A stretch of DNA of 30,879 bases from Bacteroidales bacterium (lineage in GTDB: Bacteria > Bacteroidota > Bacteroidia > Bacteroidales > Muribaculaceae), in NCBI GenBank assembly GCA_004557825.1, contig SFFL01000026.1, positions 1-30,879 of the forward strand, read 5' to 3'. The notes under the pieces are model-generated. The model saw only the letters and a list, made by a program, of their open reading frames with translations. It made no database searches and had not been told where the DNA came from. The translations under genes were made by a program, and so were the position numbers. This document shows, piece by piece, positions 15,895 to 23,437 of the stretch (position 1 is its first letter; the number at the start of each line of letters is the position of its first letter).

Positions 15895-16443
15895 TCAACG
15901 GGCGGCAAGCGCAGCAGCGCCGGCAGCCTGGCGGTAAGCCATCAGGCCGTTGTTCGACAGCTCGACAAGTTCATAAGAGCCGTCGGGGAGAATCATATTC
16001 ACGTGAGTGTCGTCGACAAAAGTCATAAATTTCACGGGGTCCTGACCGTTGGCGCTGACGCTCCAGGAGTGGTCTTCGGCATCGAAGTCGAGGCGGGTCA
16101 CCGAGCCGTCGTTTTCCGAAGTAATGGTGTAGCCCTTGCCGTCGCAGTCAACGAGGTAGCGGCCGTCGGCGCCGTCGATTACGGTGCGTCCCTGAGCTAC
16201 GGGATTGGAACCGCTCCAGAATTCGATGGAGTTGAGCACGAGCACGTCGGCCAGCGCGGTCACTTCATAAACGGGAATTATCCAGAAGCAGAAGAATACA
16301 AGTTCGTTTACAAATTTATTGCCTACCTGATTGTTCCAGCTCATAAGCTTGTTGGTGAGCGAGAAAGAGCCGATGCAGGATGTCAGCGACATAGAGGCCA
16401 TCAGTGTCAGGGCTATGCCCACGGTAAGATAATGCTTTTTCAT
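15895..16443 (-). CDS. DUF3332 family lipoprotein
   Basis: The 182-residue protein begins MKKHYLTVGIALTLMASMSL and has a lipobox LTSC with Cys23, so it is a predicted lipoprotein. The next segment SFSLTNKLMSWNNQVGNKFVNELVFFCFWIIPVYEV is the typical DUF3332 signature, including a hydrophobic stretch at about 50-58. The rest is a small beta-rich domain (WSVSANGQDPVKFMTFVDD) ending in an alanine-rich tail. The family is common in Bacteroidales and has no established function. It is followed after 43 bases by the MBOAT and SGNH-like genes, so it may belong to the same transcript and act at the cell envelope; that is inference from position only. Confidence 0.88.
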   Translation of the reverse strand: MKKHYLTVGIALTLMASMSLTSCIGSFSLTNKLMSWNNQVGNKFVNELVFFCFWIIPVYEVTALADVLVLNSIEFWSGSNPVAQGRTVIDGADGRYLVDCDGKGYTITSENDGSVTRLDFDAEDHSWSVSANGQDPVKFMTFVDDTHVNMILPDGSYELVELSNNGLMAYRQAAGAAALAAR

Positions 16444-16544
16444 ATACTACTTGTTGTTAGTTTTGGGGTGGAAAATATGATTCGTTATATGTTATAAATG
16501 CGAAATATGTTTGAATTGTTTAGCCGGGATAGCAGGGAAAAACG

Positions 16545-17942
16545 CTATTGCTTTATGCGGTTGCGGATGCGGGAGGTGAGGGTGGTGACATTGTGCACGT
16601 AAGCCACGGTGTGGCGGCCGCCGAAATATCCGTATTTGCACACCGGGTCGGTGTAAAAGTCGGGGTTGGCTTTCCAGAGCAGTGCCTGCTCCACGTTGGC
16701 GTCCCAGCGGGTGGGGTCTTTGCCGTGCTTCTGCGCCAGGGCTATGGCGTCGTAGATGTGTGCGATGCCGGCGTTGTAGGCAGCCAGCACAAATTTTATG
16801 CGTTCGGCAGGGTCGGGCACTTTCCGCGAGAGGGAGCGATCGAGGTCGGCCACGATGCGGGCGGCGGTGGCGATATTTGCCCGAGGCTCCTCTATCCGGC
16901 TCAATTCCAGTCCGTAGGCTGTGGCCGAGCGAGGCATAATCTGCATAATGCCGCGGGCGCCGGCCCAGGATACGAGGTGGTTGTTGAAACCGCTCTCCAC
17001 AAAGCCGATGGCTGCCAGCAGACGCCAGTCGAAGCCGGTGTCGGCGCCGACAGAGCGGAAAATGGAATCGTAGGGCGATACGGACCCGCTTGAAAGGTCG
17101 AGGCGGTGCACGTCGGCCGAGGCGAAGTCGCCTGTTTTACCCAACTCGAAGTAACGCTTTAGCAGTTCGGCCTGACGTTTGCGGGGATTCTCCTGCTCAA
17201 ACCAGGCATTGATTGAGTCGGCGAGCCACTGATTGCCGGGCGCCACACCCCACGATGCTTTCTGCGGGAAACTGAGCGCCACGGTGGCGTCGATGTCGCG
17301 GTAATATTTCCTGTTGATGCGGGCTATGTCGCTGTCGACCACTGTAAGGGGAATGGTGCCGTCGGATACCATCGAGATGAGGTCCTCGGTGATGAGGGTG
17401 TCGCGGCTTACGGTGTGGATTTTTATGCCTCCGCCCAGCTCGTCGTTGAGGTTGTTGAGACGGAAGTCATATTTCGAGTCTTTCTCCACATACACATCCT
17501 TTCCTACGAGCTGTGTTTCATCGGTGATTTCAGCTTTCCCTTGCTTCAGCGGTTGTACCAGCACCTGGGTGGTGATGTATTCCGGGCCGCAGGGAATCAC
17601 CTGGCGGCGATACTCGGCGGTGACGGGAATCTCGTAGGCGGCGACATCCACCAGCCCGGAGTCGAGCAGTTCGAGCATCCGGGGCATTGATGGCGCTACG
17701 GTAAGCTCAAGTGTCATCCCCATATCCTCGGCCCACTGGCTCACGAGGGAATAATCATAGCCCATCTCCTGGTCGCGGTACAGAAAATAGGATGTGGGGC
17801 TGTAGAGCGTGGCTACGCGCAGAGTGTCGGGCAGCGTGTGATCCGCATCGGCTGAGTCGGCGGAATGGTTTGAGGCGCATCCTGCTACGGCCGTCGCCAT
17901 CAGCGACAGTGCCACAGCAAAAATATGTAGCCTCGATGTCAT
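16545..17942 (-). CDS. mltF: MltF-like membrane-bound lytic transglycosylase
   Basis: MltF enzymes cleave the glycan strand of peptidoglycan to leave a 1,6-anhydro-muramyl end and have an extra solute-binding-protein-like domain. This 465-residue protein is a predicted lipoprotein (AVAGC, Cys22). Residues about 38-265 form the SBP-like domain (TLRVATLYSPTSYFLY, DVAAYEIPVTAEYR, ASWGVAPGN). Residues about 295-465 are the SLT catalytic domain with the glutamate in GFVESGFN (Glu316), GARGIMQIMP (328-337), and AAYNAGIAHIYDA. The order and length match family members. It starts 6 bases after the purM stop and so is the last gene of a cdsA-purM-mltF group, an odd functional mix of lipid, purine and wall metabolism. 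The SBP-like domain may sense muropeptides, as proposed for the family. Confidence 0.92.
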   Translation of the reverse strand: MTSRLHIFAVALSLMATAVAGCASNHSADSADADHTLPDTLRVATLYSPTSYFLYRDQEMGYDYSLVSQWAEDMGMTLELTVAPSMPRMLELLDSGLVDVAAYEIPVTAEYRRQVIPCGPEYITTQVLVQPLKQGKAEITDETQLVGKDVYVEKDSKYDFRLNNLNDELGGGIKIHTVSRDTLITEDLISMVSDGTIPLTVVDSDIARINRKYYRDIDATVALSFPQKASWGVAPGNQWLADSINAWFEQENPRKRQAELLKRYFELGKTGDFASADVHRLDLSSGSVSPYDSIFRSVGADTGFDWRLLAAIGFVESGFNNHLVSWAGARGIMQIMPRSATAYGLELSRIEEPRANIATAARIVADLDRSLSRKVPDPAERIKFVLAAYNAGIAHIYDAIALAQKHGKDPTRWDANVEQALLWKANPDFYTDPVCKYGYFGGRHTVAYVHNVTTLTSRIRNRIKQ

Positions 17943-17948
17943 TGGCTA

Positions 17949-19112
17949 TCAGTATTCGTATGTGCCGTGCTCGCCGGTGATGGTGAGGCGGTTGGAGGGG
18001 GCATCCTCAACGCGGCCAACGATGCGGGCGTCGATGTTGAAGCTGCGCGAGATTTCCATTACCTTTTCGGCATCGGCGGGCGATACGTAGATTTCCATAC
18101 GGTGTCCCATATTGAACACCTTGTACATTTCGCGCCAGTCGGTGCCGCTCTCTTTCTGAATCAGGGCGAATAGCGGAGGCACGGGGAAGAGGTTGTCTTT
18201 GATTACGTGCTTGTTTTCCACAAAGTGGAGCACCTTGGTCTGGGCGCCGCCGGTGCAATGCACCATACCGTGGATGGCCGGGCGCATCTGCTCCAGCAAC
18301 TGCTTGATGACCGGGGCGTAGGTGCGGGTGGGGGAGAGCACGAGGCGTCCGGCGCAGAGGGGTGCGCCCTCCACGCTGTCGGTAAGCGCTACCGAACCGC
18401 TGTATGCCAGGTCGGAGGGTATGCCGCTGTCGAATGTCTCGGGATATTTTTCGCCGACGGCCTTGCAGAATACGTCGTGACGGGCCGAGGTGAGTCCGTT
18501 GCTACCCATACCGCCGTTGTATTCCTCCTCGTAGGTGGCCTTGCCGGAGGATGACAAACCTACGATTACGTCGCCGCCACGGATATTGGCGTTGTTGACC
18601 ACATCGGCGCGGCGCATACGGCAGGTCACGGTGGAGTCGACGATGATGGTGCGCACGAGGTCGCCCACGTCGGCTGTCTCGCCGCCGGTGCTGTAGATGC
18701 CTACACCGAGGCTGCGCATACGCTCAAGCAGTTCTTCCGTGCCGTTGATTATGGCAGCGATCACCTCGCCGGGAATCAGTCGCTTGTTGCGGCCGATGGT
18801 GGAGGAAACGAGGATGTTGTCGGTGGCGCCGACGCAGAGGAGGTCGTCGGTGTTCATAATCAGGGCATCCTGGGCAATCCCTTTCCATACGCTCAGATCG
18901 CCTGTCTCGCGCCAGTAGGCGTAGGCCAGCGACGATTTGGTGCCGGCGCCGTCGGCGTGCATAATGTTGCACCACTCGGGGTCGCCGCCGAGAATGTCGG
19001 GGATGATTTTGCAGAATGCCTGGGGGTAAAGCCCCTTGTCGACGTTGCGGATGGCGTTGTGCACATCCTCTTTTGCGGCAGATACGCCGCGCATCATATA
19101 TCGCTCGTTCAT
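17949..19112 (-). CDS. purM: phosphoribosylformylglycinamidine cyclo-ligase (AIR synthase)
   Basis: PurM closes the imidazole ring in de novo purine synthesis, converting FGAM to AIR with ATP. The 387-residue cytoplasmic protein shows the AIRS/PurM N-terminal half with the loop MHADGAGTKSSLAY (51-64), IAQDALIMNTDDLLCVGA (79-96), and STGGETADVGDLVR (140-153), then the C-terminal half with HCTGGAQTKVLHF and the late glycine-rich VFNMGHRMEIYV. It is slightly longer than E. coli PurM (345), as is usual for the Bacteroidetes form. It lies 53 bases after cdsA and 6 before mltF. Other purine genes are absent, which is normal for scattered pur genes in this phylum. Confidence 0.95.
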   Translation of the reverse strand: MNERYMMRGVSAAKEDVHNAIRNVDKGLYPQAFCKIIPDILGGDPEWCNIMHADGAGTKSSLAYAYWRETGDLSVWKGIAQDALIMNTDDLLCVGATDNILVSSTIGRNKRLIPGEVIAAIINGTEELLERMRSLGVGIYSTGGETADVGDLVRTIIVDSTVTCRMRRADVVNNANIRGGDVIVGLSSSGKATYEEEYNGGMGSNGLTSARHDVFCKAVGEKYPETFDSGIPSDLAYSGSVALTDSVEGAPLCAGRLVLSPTRTYAPVIKQLLEQMRPAIHGMVHCTGGAQTKVLHFVENKHVIKDNLFPVPPLFALIQKESGTDWREMYKVFNMGHRMEIYVSPADAEKVMEISRSFNIDARIVGRVEDAPSNRLTITGEHGTYEY

Positions 19113-19120
19113 AATGTGTA

Positions 19121-19160
19121 GGCGGAGAGGAGTTTATATGGGCGGAGAGGAGTGGGCGGA
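19121..19160. repeat. 20-base tandem duplication in the cdsA-purM gap
   Basis: GGCGGAGAGGAGT occurs at 19121-19133 and 19141-19153, period 20, followed by a third partial GGCGGA at 19155. The repeat fills most of the 53-base gap between the cdsA stop and the purM start. Function unknown. Confidence 0.6.
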
Positions 19161-19165
19161 AAATG

Positions 19166-20020
<855 letters not shown>

Positions 20021-20041
20021 TTTCTCGGATTCTTTATCCGG

Positions 20042-20049
20042 CAAAGATA
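20042..20049 (-). promoter_or_regulatory. -7 promoter box for cdsA
   Basis: The minus strand reads TATCTTTG at 20049-20042, an exact TAnnTTTG match, about 22 bases before the cdsA ATG. This leaves a leader of roughly 15 bases and decides the start codon. A clear -33 TTTG at 19-20 bases is not seen. Confidence 0.6.
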
Positions 20050-20091
20050 CAAATTTTTCGAGAGAAATGCGCGAAGATATAAAGGATAAAT

Positions 20092-20186
20092 CGTATAAGG
20101 CGTATAAGAATTATAAGATTTATTCGGGGAGCGTGGGGAGCGAGGGGAGCGCAGCCGCATTAGCGTGAGGGGCTTGGCCGCCTTAG
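20092..20186. repeat. two 9-base tandem arrays and a stop-region echo
   Basis: In the gap between the binding-lipoprotein gene and cdsA there are two adjacent triplets of 9-base units: CGTATAAGG, CGTATAAGA, ATTATAAGA (20092-20118) and GGGGAGCG(T/A/C) three times (20126-20152). Then TTAGCG appears at 20160 and again at 20183, the latter being the gene's own stop codon. TGAGGGGCTTGGCCG (20166-20180) differs by one base from 264-278 beside sprA. Confidence 0.55.
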
Positions 20187-21355
20187 CGGGCGGGGGCGGG
20201 CTGGAGCTGGCGGTAGTAGCGCAGGGGGGCGCCGGTGCGGTGGAAGATAGCTACATAGTCGGTCAGGAGACGCTCCGGGTGGAAGGGGGTCTCCTCAAAG
20301 AGGTTGGCGGTGGAGGTGTCTACAAAGTATACGCCGCCGTTTTTGTAGGCCCAGAATTCTTTATTGAAGGGAGCTGAGGAAGCCAGGTCGGCCAGGGTGT
20401 AGTCGGGACCGAAATTCTTCACCAGCCAGAAGTCGGCATCCTGCGCTGCGCGGAATACTTTTTCGTAGGTCATCGGCACGGAGCCGGGCGAGTGATTGTC
20501 GGAGAAGGGGTATACGGCACCGGCATCGGTGAGCAGACGCGCTGCATAGCTGCCGCCGCCTGGCACAAGCCAGGTGCCCTTGTCGGGCAGTTCGGTGATT
20601 ACGCGCGGATGCTCCGCAGCATTGGCTGCCTTGGCGGTAAGTTCGTTATACTGCCGGCTCGACTGCTGGAAAGTCTCGGCGTTTTTGGTCGATAGACCCT
20701 GTACCAGCGAAGCGTAGAAGCGCGACCACTCGGCTCTGCCCAGCGGGGTTCGTTCCATATAATCGGCGCACTCTATCACCGGTATGCCCGTTTTGTCGAT
20801 TACACCGTGGCCGGTATTCTGGAAGGGGGAGATTAGGATGGCGTCGGGTTTGAGGGCAATCACCTTTTCGAGCGACGGCTCCATCGACGAGCCGATGTCG
20901 GTGATGCGGCCGTCGGCGATGCGGGTCACTATTTCGGGTGTCTTTATATATGATGCGTCGGCCACTCCCACAATGGCATCGGCGTAACCCAGTTCGCAAA
21001 GCAGTGCGGCGTGTACAGCCGAGTAGACTATGAGACGCTTCAGCGGCAGCTGCAGATGCACCGGAGTGCCTTTCAGTCCGGCGGCAGCCAGCTGTTTGGC
21101 CACGATGTCGGTGTTGGTGGTGTCGCCCGGATTGGTGAGCAGATAGTCGGCCAGATGGGCTGTGGAGTCCCAGGGGTTCACCACAGCCACGTGCATAGCA
21201 GTGGGGGAGAGGGAGTCACCGGAAATGTAGACGGCTTCGTGGAAGACATTGTTGGCGGCGGGCGCCTGCTGCTTACGGCCGGAGCATCCGGCGGCGAGCA
21301 ACATCCCGGCAAAGAGGAGAGATATTATAGTATAAGTGAGCGGATTCTTATTCAT
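20183..21355 (-). CDS. periplasmic metal-chelate/B12-type substrate-binding lipoprotein
   Basis: The 390-residue product is a predicted lipoprotein (MNKNPLTYTIISLLFAGMLLAAGC, Cys24) of the class III (TroA/BtuF/FepB-like) binding-protein fold: an N-terminal lobe with RLIVYSAVHAALLCELGYADAIVGV, then DIGSSMEPSLEKVIALKPDAILIS, a linking helix, and a C-terminal lobe with GGGSYAARLLTDAGA. Such proteins deliver cobalamin, haem or ferric chelates to an ABC importer. I start at the ATG at 21355 because the further in-frame extension has no export features and would run into the S41 gene. No permease or ATPase gene follows, so it is an orphan here; it lies 61 bases after the S41 peptidase gene and is probably in the same transcript. 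The ligand cannot be told from sequence. Confidence 0.88.
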   Translation of the reverse strand: MNKNPLTYTIISLLFAGMLLAAGCSGRKQQAPAANNVFHEAVYISGDSLSPTAMHVAVVNPWDSTAHLADYLLTNPGDTTNTDIVAKQLAAAGLKGTPVHLQLPLKRLIVYSAVHAALLCELGYADAIVGVADASYIKTPEIVTRIADGRITDIGSSMEPSLEKVIALKPDAILISPFQNTGHGVIDKTGIPVIECADYMERTPLGRAEWSRFYASLVQGLSTKNAETFQQSSRQYNELTAKAANAAEHPRVITELPDKGTWLVPGGGSYAARLLTDAGAVYPFSDNHSPGSVPMTYEKVFRAAQDADFWLVKNFGPDYTLADLASSAPFNKEFWAYKNGGVYFVDTSTANLFEETPFHPERLLTDYVAIFHRTGAPLRYYRQLQPAPAR

Positions 21356-21416
21356 AGTAAGGCATGGTCGTAAAGACATTGACAACATTATTGGTGCATT
21401 ATCATCAGGGCACAAA

Positions 21417-22445
21417 TCAGGGCATCGACAGCACTTTCGCAATGGCGAAGTCGAGCATTGTGTCGTGGCCGTTGAGGGCTTCCTGCGGGTCAAGGTCAAC
21501 TTCGCATCCTTCGGTGGGGGTTACACCGAATTCAGTGAGGTGGCCTTCTGGGTCGCGCACAGGCGACGCCGAGAAGCGGATGCTCCAGCCGTTGGGCAGC
21601 TCTGAGGAGAAGGGCATACCTGAGCCGCCGCCGGTCACATCGCCCACAACCACTACATTGGGGAGCGATTTCATCACCGACACGAAATTATTGGCGGCGG
21701 AGAACGTAGAGCGGTTGGCGAGCACCACAACCGGTTTGCCCCACATAATATGATCCTGCGAAGCGGGATTATAATAATAAGGATAAGGTTCGGAGAAATC
21801 ATTATGGCCGGGACCGGTCTTGTGGCAGATGGAGCCGGCGAGAATGCGCTGCGAGGTGAATCGGGCCACGAGCGGCTCCACATTAGTCATTGAGCCGCCG
21901 CCATTGTCGCGCACGTCGATAATGAGGCCGTCGGCTGTGGCGAGAAATGCCAGGATGTAATCGATATTCCCTTCGCCGAGCGAGGTTTCAAAGGACCCGT
22001 AATGCATATATCCCACATTCTCGGAGAGGATGCCGTAGGTGACGGAGCCGAGCGAACGGTAATTGAAGTTGAAATAGTTTTCCTCGACCAGGCGGGCATT
22101 ATAGTTTTGCGGATAGTCGCTCCACCATTTGCGGTAATAAGAAGTGTTGAATGGCGCTGAGAGGTTGGTGTGGCCGTCGCGCAACTCTGCCAGCATTTGA
22201 GCGCACACCTCAAACAGCTCTTCGTTGGTCATAGCCGGAGAAATCTTGGGACGGTAACGGGCGTAGACCTCGTTCCAGTCCACATCTTTCTGCTCGAAGA
22301 AGCAGTAATGCTCGTCAAGAATTTTCCAGAGCTGGTCAAAGTTGCCTTCCGGATTGTCGGCGTATTGCTCTACGTCGTGGCATCCGGCGGCCGACAGCCC
22401 AAGAATAAGGAATAGCAGGATATATGTATGGTGCAGAAATTTCAT
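21417..22445 (-). CDS. S41 family peptidase lipoprotein
   Basis: This 342-residue predicted lipoprotein (LSAAGC, Cys22) belongs to the S41 tail-specific/tricorn-type serine peptidases. It has an N-terminal helical region with LRDGHTNL (His92, a conserved histidine of the tricorn-like branch), then the catalytic core with GYMHYGSF, DGLIIDVRDNGGG (172-184), and NRSTFSAANNF with the likely nucleophile Ser249, followed by GDVTGGGSGMPF. I see no lysine at the spacing of the CtpA Ser-Lys dyad, supporting a Ser-His type. No PDZ domain is obvious. It lies 19 bases after the DUF3316 gene and before the binding lipoprotein, suggesting an envelope-associated operon. The substrate is unknown. Confidence 0.92.
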   Translation of the reverse strand: MKFLHHTYILLFLILGLSAAGCHDVEQYADNPEGNFDQLWKILDEHYCFFEQKDVDWNEVYARYRPKISPAMTNEELFEVCAQMLAELRDGHTNLSAPFNTSYYRKWWSDYPQNYNARLVEENYFNFNYRSLGSVTYGILSENVGYMHYGSFETSLGEGNIDYILAFLATADGLIIDVRDNGGGSMTNVEPLVARFTSQRILAGSICHKTGPGHNDFSEPYPYYYNPASQDHIMWGKPVVVLANRSTFSAANNFVSVMKSLPNVVVVGDVTGGGSGMPFSSELPNGWSIRFSASPVRDPEGHLTEFGVTPTEGCEVDLDPQEALNGHDTMLDFAIAKVLSMP

Positions 22446-22464
22446 AATCGGGAGAGGTTGTGTG

Positions 22465-23298
22465 TCAGTAGGCCCATTCTACATTGCCTTTCGGGAGGGA
22501 CCGACGGGGAGATACGCTCAGCCAGTCGGAAACCACGCCCAGCACGAAAGCGTAGGAGAAATTGCGTGTGGTGATATGGTTGACCTCAGAGGAGAATATG
22601 CGCGAACGGAAACCTACGCGGAGCTGCGAGGTGCCCAGCTGCAGGTCGGCCGTCACGAGATTGTCCCAGCGGAAAATGTTGCCGGGCCAACCGAAATGAG
22701 CCAGGCCGTGGTGATTGCCCAGGTAGATTTCGTAGTAAAGTTCATCGTATTCGGGCGAGAAGAAGGCGCCCATCAGGGGCATCGATGTCTGCCACCGCAG
22801 CGCTATCGGGAGCTTTTTAAGCGTGAAGCTCCACCCCAGCGAGGCAATCGGCCCGACAGCGATGTCGGCCTTGACGGCGGCGGGATTGTTGCTGTTGCGC
22901 GAGTTATACATTACACCTATGTCAACTCCGGCATAGCCGCCGACGCTTACGCGCAGATTGTGGGGCAACCGCCACATCCGGCTCATAGCCCAGGAGACTG
23001 AAAGATTGCCATAGAGAAGGTCGGAATTTTTGGCGGGATTTTCGCCGCTGTTGAATTCCAGACCGAGGTTGAGCTGCTGGCGCCAACGCTCCGGCGAGAA
23101 TTTCATCGCCTGGATGCGTTCGTAGCTCAGGGCAGTGTGCCAGCCGGTGTATTTCAGCGGTGAGAGGTATGTGTCGAGCAGGTGTGTGCTACCGGCCTCC
23201 AGCATAAATGCCGATTTTACGGGACGCACCGCGGCATCCTGTGCCATAGCGCAGCAGGGCAGGAGTACAGACAGCAGTATAAGCAATCGCTTTAGCAT
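22465..23298 (-). CDS. DUF3316 family outer-membrane-type protein
   Basis: The 277-residue product starts MLKRLLILLSVLLPCCAMAQ, a signal peptide with likely cleavage after Ala19. The rest is rich in alternating beta strands with aromatic ends (LNLGLEFNSGENPAKN, VSVGGYAGVDIGVMYN, LRVGFRSRIFSSEVNH, FSYAFVLGV), the pattern of a small outer-membrane barrel, and matches the Bacteroidales DUF3316 family in length and layout. Function is not established. It is the first gene of a group with the S41 peptidase and the binding lipoprotein. No clear promoter box was found in the 120 bases upstream, which contain the parC stop region repeats. Confidence 0.8.
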   Translation of the reverse strand: MLKRLLILLSVLLPCCAMAQDAAVRPVKSAFMLEAGSTHLLDTYLSPLKYTGWHTALSYERIQAMKFSPERWRQQLNLGLEFNSGENPAKNSDLLYGNLSVSWAMSRMWRLPHNLRVSVGGYAGVDIGVMYNSRNSNNPAAVKADIAVGPIASLGWSFTLKKLPIALRWQTSMPLMGAFFSPEYDELYYEIYLGNHHGLAHFGWPGNIFRWDNLVTADLQLGTSQLRVGFRSRIFSSEVNHITTRNFSYAFVLGVVSDWLSVSPRRSLPKGNVEWAY

Positions 23299-23385
23299 TT
23301 GGAATCGTGCAAGATTGACTGAAAGTGGAATAGTGCTTAGATAAAATAACGCATTATATAAATATGGCGCTGACCTTAGACAACT

Positions 23386-23437
23386 ACAGGCGAATCTGAT
23401 TAGTACAGGCGAATCAGATTAGAACAGGCGCTCCTGG
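23386..23437. repeat. 19-base tandem repeat copying the parC stop region
   Basis: ACAGGCGAATCTGATTAGT (23386-23404) and ACAGGCGAATCAGATTAGA (23405-23423) are tandem, and the next unit starts ACAGGCG at 23424 inside the gene. The middle copy contains the parC stop codon (TTA at 23419-23421 on the plus strand). The period of 19 does not keep frame, so the copies are not translated. Confidence 0.65.
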
